A stretch of DNA of 64,000 bases from JAILLW01 sp045629045 (lineage in GTDB: Bacteria; Bacillota; Clostridia; Lachnospirales; Lachnospiraceae). Made by a program: the position numbers and the translations under genes. Shown here piece by piece: positions 54,194-62,774 of the stretch. Under the pieces are notes generated by a model. The model worked only from the letters and a program-made list of their open reading frames with translations, ran no database searches and was not told the DNA's origin. The stretch covers positions 1 to 64,000 of the forward strand of contig JAZQQM010000061.1 in NCBI GenBank assembly GCA_045629045.1. The letters run 5' to 3'. Every line of letters begins with the position of its first letter. Position 1 is the stretch's first letter.

Positions 54194-55903
54194 CTAACAA
54201 ACGCCAAATCCAAGAATAGTAAACAACTTGTCTTCATATCCATCAACCATCTTAACTTCAACATGATGCATAGAGGTTTCTTTGCTTTCATGAATGATAT
54301 ATGCATTAGCGTGTGTCCAGCCAACATCGTGGGGATTAATGGTTTTAACAAGATTGCCGTCTACGTAGACATTAGCTGAACCGACGCTGGGACTTTCACT
54401 GTCTTTGTAGATGATAAGTATTGATTTACATTCTATATCCATTACAAAAGGATCATTATTTCCCAAAACGTGCATCCAGTTATTGGGGAATTCTGGAGTT
54501 GCTGCAATATCAAGGTCTCTTTCGACCTTTTGAATATCATCATCTTTGTCACTAAAGCCGCCTTCTTTAATTTGGGCATTAAATTTATTGTCGATTCTGT
54601 CAAGTAATTTTACATCTTCGAATTCATCACCGATAGGAGCCTTAATATCTTTAAGTGTAGTGATTTCTTTGTCTTCAGATGCTTTATCTACCTGCTTAAG
54701 TAATTCTATAACACCGTCTGCCATAATCTTATGACCGTCATTGGTAGGATGGAAGCAGTCATAGAAATACTGTTTTTTAGTAATAACTCTTTCGGGAGCT
54801 TTTTTGTAGAATTGTTCGGTAACGGCGTTTTTGGTGCTTACCATAGGTAAAGAATATGCTTTTCCGACAGGTATAAGTCTGTCCTGAAGATTAAAATCAT
54901 CCTGGAATACGGCAAAAAGCAGAATTACTGCAGGATTACCGGGACCATCGTATATCTTTCGAACGAGAGAATCGTAGCAGCGGCCTTCTGTTTCGTCACC
55001 TAAGTCGTTAACGGCAAATTCTATTACTACCACATCGGGAGTTATCTTCCCGTCATTAAGAACATCTCTTTCATATCTTAGCATTCCGAGTTCGGAAGGT
55101 GTTCCGCCGACCCCTGCCTTAACATACTTAACATTATCGGAATTTACAGTACCTGTAAGTTCTTGGAAACCTTCAAGTATTTTGTGAGAATAGCAGTTAA
55201 GATTAATGGGAACCGCGCCGGCGCCCTGAGTAATTGAACCACCGATAAAGGCCAGGGTGGTATCTTTGCCGGAACGGGCCTTGTTTATAGCTTTTTTAAG
55301 TCGTGCATTATTGCCGGGAGAAATTACGGAGTTTCCGATTATATCTTTGTAATAAGGTGAATCAAAATCAACGGGAGGTTCGTCTTCCATTACAGGAGCA
55401 GTATATCCGTCATTTAAGTAGAACTTAACGGAAGCTTTTCCATACATGTTAGCTTTGGGGAATTCAAATCTGAACTGACCGGGAACGGTATCGTCATCCG
55501 ACCAGGTAACGTCGTCAAGATTTATTAAAGTTTCGGAACCATCCGCTTTAATAGTCTTGTAAATAGTTGTTCCTGTTACATAGGTATCTGTTTTTCCGTA
55601 CATCTGAAAAGCAAAAGTAACTTCGGTATTATACGCATCCATTTCAAGGGAAACACCAACCTGATTTACCAGTTTTTTGAAGCCTTCAACTGTTTTTAAC
55701 AGTTCGATTTCTTCTTCGTCTTCGATACCGCCTATTAAGCGTGCACTGTTAAGTAATCTTCCGTCACTTTGGTAAAGATATTGGATACCTCTTCCGTCAG
55801 GAGCCGGAGAACCGAATACATCGTGGTCCTTAATTACATAAAAGGATTGGCCCTTTTTAACGGGATCCTTAGGTGCTTTTGGTTGTTTAGAAATGTCATT
55901 CAT
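54194..55903 (-). CDS. SGNH-hydrolase carbohydrate esterase
   Basis: The 569-residue protein has a beta-rich N-terminal region (about 1-200), a central SGNH/GDSL hydrolase domain with the catalytic Ser in FIGGSITQGAG, the Gly/Asn blocks (VEFAVNDLGDE context) and the Asp-His pair in DCFHPTNDGH, and a beta-rich C-terminal domain. No signal peptide is seen, so it may act on imported acetylated sugars, in line with the xylan and xyloglucan enzymes elsewhere. Its start follows GGGAGG. Substrate is inference. Confidence 0.85.
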   Translation of the reverse strand: MNDISKQPKAPKDPVKKGQSFYVIKDHDVFGSPAPDGRGIQYLYQSDGRLLNSARLIGGIEDEEEIELLKTVEGFKKLVNQVGVSLEMDAYNTEVTFAFQMYGKTDTYVTGTTIYKTIKADGSETLINLDDVTWSDDDTVPGQFRFEFPKANMYGKASVKFYLNDGYTAPVMEDEPPVDFDSPYYKDIIGNSVISPGNNARLKKAINKARSGKDTTLAFIGGSITQGAGAVPINLNCYSHKILEGFQELTGTVNSDNVKYVKAGVGGTPSELGMLRYERDVLNDGKITPDVVVIEFAVNDLGDETEGRCYDSLVRKIYDGPGNPAVILLFAVFQDDFNLQDRLIPVGKAYSLPMVSTKNAVTEQFYKKAPERVITKKQYFYDCFHPTNDGHKIMADGVIELLKQVDKASEDKEITTLKDIKAPIGDEFEDVKLLDRIDNKFNAQIKEGGFSDKDDDIQKVERDLDIAATPEFPNNWMHVLGNNDPFVMDIECKSILIIYKDSESPSVGSANVYVDGNLVKTINPHDVGWTHANAYIIHESKETSMHHVEVKMVDGYEDKLFTILGFGVC

Positions 55904-55984
55904 TGTAAATTCCTCCCAAAAAATATAAATAATTATATCAAAGTATTATAAGAAAAGTGAAATATAGACCAAAAAAATTACGCA

Positions 55985-55993
55985 TGATATAAT
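55985..55993 (+). promoter_or_regulatory. Extended -10 promoter of the radical SAM/YcaO operon
   Basis: TGATATAAT is a TGn-TATAAT extended -10, 35 bases before the first radical SAM start. The -35 (TAGACC at 55965-55970) is poor, as often with extended -10 promoters. Confidence 0.6.
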
Positions 55994-56027
55994 TTATTAG
56001 TGTTTAGATGAAGCAGATAGAGGATAT

Positions 56028-57308
56028 ATGCGACACTTTTATATGATAAATTCCGAATTGAATTTGGATTCTTTAAGTAAAGATGTAAAGTACGTTGTAC
56101 AGGCAATGGATGGTAACAACGACTTTTCTTCCCCGGCTTTTTTTGATAAGCACCGAAAAATAGCTGAAGAATTGTGCCGCTCAAAGCTTGCATTTCCGTG
56201 CTGTAAAGGATATAGCTCACAATATCCGGGTGCGATAAAGGGTGTATTTTGGGCAGTTACAGGTGTGTGTAATTTAAAGTGTGAACATTGCTATATGTCA
56301 GCACCTTTAAATAATAATGTCCCTTTTGATATTGATATATTAATAAGTTTTATGGACAAGCTGTCTAAAGCCGGTGCTACGGAACTTATATTAACGGGAG
56401 GAGAAGTTTTTACTCTAAAATGTCTTCCCGAATTGCTGGATCATGCAAGTGATATCGGCATGAACATTTCTAATATTCTTACGAATGCAACATTAATTAC
56501 CCATGAAAAATTAAATATGTTTACCGAACGGGGTTTTACGCCGCATTTTCACGTGAGTTTTGACGGTGTAGGACATCATAGTCGTATTCGCGGAACTAAA
56601 GATGCGGAAGAAAATACCTTAAGAGGAATTCGCTTATTGTTAGACAGAGGATTTAAAGTAAGTGTTACAACTTGTATAGATTCCGAGAATTTGGAATCTC
56701 TTCCTCAAACTTATGAATGTATGAAAGAACTTAAGATAAATGAGTGGGGAATAGGACGTCCTATGCATTTCGGATGCGCAAGAAATCTGACGGTTCCAAG
56801 TACAGATATTTTTGCAAAAGCGTGTGAAGATATACAAATACGTTGGTTAAAGGATAATCGTCCCATGACACTTGGTCTTGAGGGATTATATTCTTATCGT
56901 GAAGGAGTTAAAAATGTAACCTCCGAATTTGATATTAAATTACCGGCATGTCATGAATGCCGACAATTTCCGTATCTTTCGGAAGACGGACGATTAATGC
57001 CCTGTTCTGCATATACAGATTCCGAGTTGGTTAAGAAATTTCCAAGTCTTCTTGATAATAGTGTAGATGAATGTTTACAAAGTGATACGCTAAAAACCGT
57101 AATGAATATTACATATGAGGATGTATTGGAACATTCTTTTGAATGTAAAGATTGTGATTTGCTGAATAAGTGTCGTACCGGATGCAGAGCAAGTGCACTT
57201 ATTAATAATGGTTCGATTTACAAAAAAGATCCTTATAGCTGTATGGTGATGAAAGAGCATTTACAGGAAAGCTTTTATTTAAGGGAGGCTGAATATGATA
57301 AACGATGA
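56028..57308 (+). CDS. Radical SAM/SPASM peptide-modifying enzyme 1
   Basis: The 426-residue protein has a short N-terminal region resembling a PqqD-type peptide-binding domain (VVQAMDGNNDFSSPAFF), the radical SAM cluster motif C81-x3-C85-x2-C88 in VCNLKCEHC and a SPASM domain (CHEC ... GRLMPC, then CKDCDLLNKCRTGC and a last Cys). SPASM proteins with such N-termini modify RiPP precursors. The SAM-binding glycine motif is GGEV rather than the usual GGEP. The N-terminal region is about 25 residues shorter than in the two following paralogues. It is the first gene of an overlapping four-gene operon; overlap with gene 2 is 14 bases. Confidence 0.85.
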   Translation: MRHFYMINSELNLDSLSKDVKYVVQAMDGNNDFSSPAFFDKHRKIAEELCRSKLAFPCCKGYSSQYPGAIKGVFWAVTGVCNLKCEHCYMSAPLNNNVPFDIDILISFMDKLSKAGATELILTGGEVFTLKCLPELLDHASDIGMNISNILTNATLITHEKLNMFTERGFTPHFHVSFDGVGHHSRIRGTKDAEENTLRGIRLLLDRGFKVSVTTCIDSENLESLPQTYECMKELKINEWGIGRPMHFGCARNLTVPSTDIFAKACEDIQIRWLKDNRPMTLGLEGLYSYREGVKNVTSEFDIKLPACHECRQFPYLSEDGRLMPCSAYTDSELVKKFPSLLDNSVDECLQSDTLKTVMNITYEDVLEHSFECKDCDLLNKCRTGCRASALINNGSIYKKDPYSCMVMKEHLQESFYLREAEYDKR

Positions 57309-58689
57309 ATGCATTTATGCCGTCTTAAATGACGACTGGCTGTTACGTGGCTGGCAAAGTGTTGAATATGCGCTTGTTAATTGGCGTAACGGCGAAATGA
57401 TGTTTATTCCCGAGGAAGAACGTTTTGTTATTGAGTCTTGTGACGGTAAGCATAATTTTGCATCGGCATTGTTTCTCCCGACTCAGAGAGCCGTTTTACA
57501 AAAATATATAGATTTGGGAATAGTTGAAATAAATGATGATGATAGTAAAGAGCTTGATCCTGCTCAGAAATATCGTTATGCAGCATGTCCTGTTACCAAG
57601 AGTGTTCTATGGTCATTAACCAATAATTGTAATTTCAAATGTAAGCATTGTTATATGGAAGCGCCTAAACATACATATCGTGAAACAACAACGCAAGAGA
57701 TGTTTGATATTCTTGATATGCTGGAGGAGGCTAATATTTTTGATATTTCATTTACAGGCGGAGAACCCTTTTTATGTCCTGAAATAATGGAATTGTTACG
57801 CAGAATGCGTAAAAAGCATATAAATATTACTGAAATTTTTTCTAATGCTTCATTGATTACGGATAATCTTCTTGATGAAATCGAGGAAATTGGCTATAAA
57901 CCTATTTTTAAAGTAAGTTTTGACGGTGTAGGGACTCATAATTATATGCGAGGAGTACCCAATGCGGAAGAAGATACTATTCGTGGAATAAAAACATTGA
58001 TTAGACGGGGATATAAGGTTGTAATTATATCAAGTGTAGATTCTGTGGTGCTTCCCCATATTCCGCAAACACTTGATACATTAGTTGACCTTGGAATTGA
58101 CAGTTGGTGGATTGCGCCGCCTGTAGAGGTTGGAAATTGGAAAAACAATAACAGTAAAAGTTCTGTTCAGGAAATTGTAGATGCACTTAAGAATCTTATT
58201 GATTTGTGGGTTAAAAAAGACAGACCTATCAATCTTTTACTATGGTTTTTTGGTGCATTTAATAAAAAAGGCAGTGAAATGTTACATATGGGAAACGGAC
58301 GTTTATTCACTGCAGACGGATATGAGTGTCTTGCTTCCAAATATTATCCGTATATTTCTCCGGATGGAAGGCTTATGCCATGCGGAAGTTATATCGGTAC
58401 CGAGGTAGCAAAAGATATGCCGAGTATTTTAAATTCATCATATATTGAAGCATGGACCGATTCAAAACTAAGGTATTATTGTGATTTGAAAAAGAAGGAA
58501 GTATTATCTCGCAGTTTACAGTGCAATGATTGTGAACACTTTGCCGATTGCGGAAGTGGTTGTCGAATTGCATCACTTATCGAAAGCGGAGATTATTTCA
58601 GTCGTGAAAAAACGAAATGTGCTGTTTTTAAAGGCGGATATTATGATAAGTTTATTGCTTATGTGGAGGAACTTGTAAATAATGAGTGA
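57295..58689 (+). CDS. Radical SAM/SPASM peptide-modifying enzyme 2
   Basis: The 464-residue paralogue has a PqqD/RRE-like N-terminal domain (residues 1-80, with RFVIESCDGKHNFASALFLP and a helix ending GIVEI), the radical SAM motif C112-x3-C116-x2-C119 in NCNFKCKHC, a normal GGEP motif and a SPASM domain (GRLMPC; CNDCEHFADCGSGC; KCAVF). The RRE-like part would bind a precursor leader. It overlaps gene 1 by 14 bases and gene 3 by 8 bases, so translation is coupled. The peptide it acts on is probably one of the two small peptides of this region. Confidence 0.87.
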   Translation: MINDECIYAVLNDDWLLRGWQSVEYALVNWRNGEMMFIPEEERFVIESCDGKHNFASALFLPTQRAVLQKYIDLGIVEINDDDSKELDPAQKYRYAACPVTKSVLWSLTNNCNFKCKHCYMEAPKHTYRETTTQEMFDILDMLEEANIFDISFTGGEPFLCPEIMELLRRMRKKHINITEIFSNASLITDNLLDEIEEIGYKPIFKVSFDGVGTHNYMRGVPNAEEDTIRGIKTLIRRGYKVVIISSVDSVVLPHIPQTLDTLVDLGIDSWWIAPPVEVGNWKNNNSKSSVQEIVDALKNLIDLWVKKDRPINLLLWFFGAFNKKGSEMLHMGNGRLFTADGYECLASKYYPYISPDGRLMPCGSYIGTEVAKDMPSILNSSYIEAWTDSKLRYYCDLKKKEVLSRSLQCNDCEHFADCGSGCRIASLIESGDYFSREKTKCAVFKGGYYDKFIAYVEELVNNE

Positions 58690-60010
58690 AATGTATGCAC
58701 GAATTTCGGACAAGTTCATACTTAGAGGATGGTCGGATTGTGCTTTGGCGCTGGTTGAAAAAGAATATGCCCATCAGTTTGTAAACTGCGAAGATTATGA
58801 ATATGTCATTAAGTCCTGTGACGGAATGTCTGATTTTTCTTCTCCGGCTTTTTTACCCAAACATCGTAATCAGTTAACACAATTAATGGATATGGGATTT
58901 GTTGTTCCTTGTAATAAAGGCGAAGGTTTGTTTGAGTACCAAAAATACATATATACTCCGTGTCCGGTTCTAAAGGAAATTAACTGGGCAATTACGGAAG
59001 CATGTAATTTACATTGTATTCATTGTTTTATGAATTCACCCGAGAAAATAGAGGGGGTAAGTCTAAACGATATTAAGAAGATTATTTCGGAAATAACAAA
59101 TGCCCATGTTCCGGTAGTTACTCTGACAGGCGGAGAACCACTTTTATCGCCTCATTTCAAATTTATAGTATCCGAATTGTCCAAAGCCGGTGTCAGTATA
59201 TCTCATATATCGACTAATGCCGTTTTACTTAATGATGAGATATTTGATTTTTTGCTGGAGAATAATCAGCATCCGGATTTTCTGATTAGTTTTGACGGAG
59301 TCGGAGTTCATGATTTAATACGAGGGCAGGCGGGAATTGAAAGTATAGTATTAAAAAATACTGCCGCTGCACTAAAAAGAGGTTTTGTAACGGTTATGGT
59401 TACAACCTTAATGCGACAAAATATCGACAGCTTAATATCGACATATGATGTTATTAAGGAATTGTCACCTTCCGGATGGTTTATTAACAGAGCTCAGTCA
59501 TTAGGACAATATATGAACGAAAAACGTTTATCAATGGAAGAAATTGCAAAGGTCGCATTACCTTTGTATAAACGATGGACAGGTGATAATAAGCCTTTTG
59601 CAATGGTAATTGAGAATTTTTGTTCCGGAAAAAACGCTAAAGAATATACAGCCGACAGTCCGGAATGCTTCGGAAACAGTTGCGGTTCATTTCTTCTTCC
59701 GGATGGTACACTGATGCCCTGTCAAGGATTTGTGGGAACAAAAATACAAGAGGAAATGCCCAATATTCTTAAGGATGGACTTATTGAATCATGGAAGAGT
59801 TCTTCCTTGGACAGATTCCGTTATGCAACTAAAAAAGAACGTCTTACCAAAAATCCGAATTGTGATAAATGTTCTTTTTTTGCACAGTGCGGAATGGGTT
59901 GCAGAGCATATGCTTTGACCCAAACCGGAAGTATGGATAATGTTGATCCGGATATGTGTGAATTGTTTTCTCAAGGATGGAGAGAAATATTTGATGAATA
60001 CAGAAAATAA
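58682..60010 (+). CDS. Radical SAM/SPASM peptide-modifying enzyme 3
   Basis: The 442-residue paralogue repeats the layout: RRE-like N-terminus (YVIKSCDGMSDFSSPAFLP, helix ending MGFVVP), radical SAM motif C108-x3-C112-x2-C115 in ACNLHCIHC, GGEP motif and SPASM domain (GTLMPC; CDKCSFFAQCGMGC; MCELF). It shares more with gene 2 than with unrelated SPASM enzymes, so the three probably arose by tandem duplication and then diverged in the core. Its last 17 bases overlap the YcaO gene. Confidence 0.87.
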   Translation: MSEMYARISDKFILRGWSDCALALVEKEYAHQFVNCEDYEYVIKSCDGMSDFSSPAFLPKHRNQLTQLMDMGFVVPCNKGEGLFEYQKYIYTPCPVLKEINWAITEACNLHCIHCFMNSPEKIEGVSLNDIKKIISEITNAHVPVVTLTGGEPLLSPHFKFIVSELSKAGVSISHISTNAVLLNDEIFDFLLENNQHPDFLISFDGVGVHDLIRGQAGIESIVLKNTAAALKRGFVTVMVTTLMRQNIDSLISTYDVIKELSPSGWFINRAQSLGQYMNEKRLSMEEIAKVALPLYKRWTGDNKPFAMVIENFCSGKNAKEYTADSPECFGNSCGSFLLPDGTLMPCQGFVGTKIQEEMPNILKDGLIESWKSSSLDRFRYATKKERLTKNPNCDKCSFFAQCGMGCRAYALTQTGSMDNVDPDMCELFSQGWREIFDEYRK

Positions 60011-61799
60011 ACGTCCATATAAAACCAAACAACCCCTAAGTACCATAAATCAAATACGAAATGCGCTTGAAAAATGCGGATTGTTTACAATTGAAAGATG
60101 TTTTTACGGATTACCGGCTGATGTATCCTGTGCTCGTGTAATGACCGGCGATGAAGAATTGCTGTCATTTGGTGTAGGTACTAACGGTAAAGGTATGAAT
60201 ATGCGTTATGCCTTGGCCAGTGCTTATGCCGAATTCATGGAACGATTGCAAAACGGTGTTTTATTTCCGAACAGACAGCTTAAATTTACGACGGAATTGT
60301 TCAGATTCGGTCCTGATGAAGAAAATGTAAGTGCATCTTTAATATATGAAGAATGTAAAGATATACTGGATGAAGCTTTTGGTTTTTTATCAAATAAAAA
60401 GCCTCAGGACGTTATTAAACAGGCCTATGAACAAAATTCCGTAATCAGTGCCCCTTTTTATGATGTTATACAAGATAAGGTAAGACGTTTACCTGTTGAA
60501 TTAATCTATAATTTTACGGGTACAAACGGCATGTGTTCGGGAAATACACCTACTGAAGCAATGGCACATGGTATATGTGAAATTATGGAACGTTATTCTA
60601 TGCGTGAAATATATATGAAATGTATTACGCCTCCTACGGTGCCGGTTGAGTTATTTGAAGGAACACAGGTATTGTCACGTCTTAAAATGCTGGAAGAGGA
60701 AGGATACAGTTTTGAAATAAGGGATTGTTCGTTAAATCGAAAACTTCCTGTATTAGGATTACTTCTTAGAAATGAACAGGATGAATTCACATTTCATTTA
60801 GGAGCTGATCTAAGACCTGAGATAGCACTTGAAAGATGTTTAACAGAGATTTTTCAGGGAAGTAAAGAAGATATTTCTGAACGATTTACAAAGGAAACCC
60901 TTGAATTTCCTACGACCAGAGAAGAAATGTCGTTATACTGCCGACAGTTTTGTGATGCAACAATTCGAGGTACTTCTCCGTGGCCGTCTTCAATTATTAA
61001 TGAAAATCCGACCTATAGGTTTAGCGAGCTTTCAATAAGTGGCGCAAATGATGAAGAAGATTTGAGAATATTAACCGATTTGCTTAAGGAAAGCGGTTAC
61101 AGTTTGTATATACGTGATGTAAGTTATTTGGGATTTCCTTCGTATTACGTATATATTCCGCAAATGAGTGAGCTTGATTTGATATATGATGACGGAGATG
61201 ATTTTATAGCTACGATTCAATTGGCTAATTTGCAAAAAACAATTATTTCTCCACGTAATGCTTCTAAGGAAGATTGCAAAAAGCTTAAAGAAACGATTGA
61301 TTATATTCTTTATGAGGGAATATCAACTCCGCTTTTGCCAAACGGGCTGTTTTTATTGAATTCTTCCCGTAGGCTGTGTAATTTGGATAATCAATTAATA
61401 GATGCTTTGTTTGCAGCTGCCTGTGAACTTTATGAAGAAGCAAATAAACATATGATTGAATATCTAAACAATAATGCAGAAGTATATAATCGTAAGCTAT
61501 GCAACGCTCTTTGTGTATTTTGGAAGGAAAAAGCCCGAAACTCATCGGAAGATATTATTAAGCAATTAATGAAATGTTTATTTGATGAAAAAACAATCGG
61601 TATATGTATGAAATATGGTGACAATGATAAGATATTCGATTTGTTTAATTGGCCGGAGTGTTTTGAATGCGCAGATTGTGCACAAAAAAATACCTGTAAT
61701 TATAAAGAATTAGTGAAAGTTATGAAATCAATTCAGCATACTTTTAAGCAAAATGTGCCGTCACAAACGGATCTAATTAAGGTATTCGAGAAATTGTGA
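59994..61799 (+). CDS. YcaO-domain protein
   Basis: The 601-residue protein has the YcaO ATP-binding signature in order: GTNGKGMNMRYALASAYAEF then MER (about 62-83), GNTPTEAMAHGICEIMERY (about 177-195) and ERCLTEIFQG (about 282-291). YcaO enzymes activate peptide backbone amides with ATP to make azolines, thioamides or amidines. There is no proline-rich PxPxP tail of the azoline-forming class. The C-terminal 200 residues are helical and contain CADCAQKNTC. No E1-like/ocin-ThiF partner, TfuA or dehydrogenase is in the window. The start at 59994 lies within gene 3 after GGAGAG. It is convergent with the methyltransferase gene, overlapping by 23 bases. Confidence 0.87.
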   Translation: MNTENKRPYKTKQPLSTINQIRNALEKCGLFTIERCFYGLPADVSCARVMTGDEELLSFGVGTNGKGMNMRYALASAYAEFMERLQNGVLFPNRQLKFTTELFRFGPDEENVSASLIYEECKDILDEAFGFLSNKKPQDVIKQAYEQNSVISAPFYDVIQDKVRRLPVELIYNFTGTNGMCSGNTPTEAMAHGICEIMERYSMREIYMKCITPPTVPVELFEGTQVLSRLKMLEEEGYSFEIRDCSLNRKLPVLGLLLRNEQDEFTFHLGADLRPEIALERCLTEIFQGSKEDISERFTKETLEFPTTREEMSLYCRQFCDATIRGTSPWPSSIINENPTYRFSELSISGANDEEDLRILTDLLKESGYSLYIRDVSYLGFPSYYVYIPQMSELDLIYDDGDDFIATIQLANLQKTIISPRNASKEDCKKLKETIDYILYEGISTPLLPNGLFLLNSSRRLCNLDNQLIDALFAAACELYEEANKHMIEYLNNNAEVYNRKLCNALCVFWKEKARNSSEDIIKQLMKCLFDEKTIGICMKYGDNDKIFDLFNWPECFECADCAQKNTCNYKELVKVMKSIQHTFKQNVPSQTDLIKVFEKL

Positions 61800-62292
61800 T
61801 TTTACGAAAATGTAAATCTATATCATCAGTTGCTTTGCTTAAAAAGTCTGCATTACGAACATATTCGGGCAGTTCTGTTATTTGAAGAATATCTTCGGAG
61901 ACACAAAATCCGTTTTCTTTCATTAACAAACTAAGTTTTTCGCATCCTAGGCAGGTCATCATATTTTTGTTATCAGGCCATATTTCCGAAAACAAAGTAA
62001 AAATTCCGTTTTTCTTCAAAAGACAGGATATCTTTTCATATAATTCGTCACTATGAAAGAAGAGCATGGGAGGAGCCGGGAAAATCAGGAAAATTTCGTC
62101 AAAGATATCTGAATCAAATTTAAAAATACTATTTGGCAGCAGGGTTACATTATTTCGAGCTGTCAGTCTCCTTGAGGCTTCTAATCTGCAGTTGTCATCG
62201 GGTTCAAGAGCTGTTATATATGAATCGGTATCCGGATAGTTTAAGATTTCTCCGCCTTTGCCACAGCCTATAAAAAGTATATGTTTATTCAT
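61777..62292 (-). CDS. Predicted class I SAM-dependent methyltransferase
   Basis: The 171-residue protein starts directly with a Rossmann motif I (ILFIGCGKGGEIL), an acidic motif II (ALEPDD) and a motif IV-like FDEIFLIFPAPP, the order of class I methyltransferases. It is small, with a minimal C-terminal part, and the motifs are partly degenerate, so activity is not assured. It follows the Nif11-type precursor gene after a hairpin, in the same direction, which suggests it tailors the peptide. Two free cysteines in TCLGCEK are notable. An unrelated nucleotide-binding role is possible. Confidence 0.6.
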   Translation of the reverse strand: MNKHILFIGCGKGGEILNYPDTDSYITALEPDDNCRLEASRRLTARNNVTLLPNSIFKFDSDIFDEIFLIFPAPPMLFFHSDELYEKISCLLKKNGIFTLFSEIWPDNKNMMTCLGCEKLSLLMKENGFCVSEDILQITELPEYVRNADFLSKATDDIDLHFRKITISRIP

Positions 62293-62322
62293 TTTTACAT
62301 AATATATTCAGAAAATTAATTA

Positions 62323-62354
62323 GAGGGTAGTATCTATGGAATGATACTACCCTC
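62323..62354 (-). terminator. Hairpin between precursor and methyltransferase genes
   Basis: GAGGGTAGTATC and GATACTACCCTC form a perfect 12-bp stem with an 8-base loop. On the minus strand it follows the precursor stop by about 20 bases and runs into T/A-rich sequence. It would allow much more precursor than methyltransferase to be made, or stabilise the precursor mRNA. Confidence 0.75.
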
Positions 62355-62375
62355 GTATAGTTTATTAACAATATA

Positions 62376-62705
62376 CTAACGTTGTCTTCCCATGTAATGT
62401 CCTAAGAAATTACCGCACATTTCACCACAAACTTTTTGACACTCATCATCCCAGTCACCGAAGCATTCTGAATGACCTTTTCTTCCGGCGGCAATCTGTT
62501 CCATTTCGTTAGAATCCATTTCTGCCTGATCATAGTAGAATTCCTTGAAGTCTTCTACTGTGACATCAAATCCGTTTTCTTTTGCAATAGCTACGACATT
62601 TTCAGCAACAATTTTCGGGGTACCCGAAATAGCCATAACTTTTTCTTTAAGTTCTTCATTTTCCATTACTTTTTGATAAAAAGCTTCTACCTGTGCAACA
62701 GCCAT
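62376..62705 (-). CDS. Nif11-type RiPP precursor peptide
   Basis: The 109-residue product has a Nif11-like leader: AQVEAFYQKVMENEELKEKV, then ISGTPKIVAENVVAIAKENG and the TVEDFKEFYY segment, ending MEQIAAG near residue 74. The remaining 35 residues are a hydrophilic core with four cysteines (SECFG, DECQKVCGEMCG), Gly, Asp, Glu and Trp. Nif11 leaders are known to guide modification in several RiPP classes. The start at 62705 follows a perfect AAAGGAGG; a longer frame to 62744 lacks one. It lies between a radical SAM/SPASM gene and a methyltransferase gene on the same strand. Confidence 0.88.
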   Translation of the reverse strand: MAVAQVEAFYQKVMENEELKEKVMAISGTPKIVAENVVAIAKENGFDVTVEDFKEFYYDQAEMDSNEMEQIAAGRKGHSECFGDWDDECQKVCGEMCGNFLGHYMGRQR

Positions 62706-62731
62706 ATTTATACCTCCTTTAGTAACAACAA

Positions 62732-62749
62732 GAACAGTAATCACTGTTC
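62732..62749. promoter_or_regulatory. Dyad upstream of the precursor gene
   Basis: GAACAGT-AATC-ACTGTTC is a perfect 7-bp inverted repeat between the radical SAM stop and the precursor ribosome site. It may be a regulator site or an mRNA hairpin separating the two messages. Confidence 0.5.
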
Positions 62750-62774
62750 AGACCTTAAAATATATTAATCGCCA

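Noticed and set aside
62376..62705. Nitrogen-fixation role suggested by the name Nif11
   Set aside because: The family name is historical; no nif genes occur here and the context is peptide modification.
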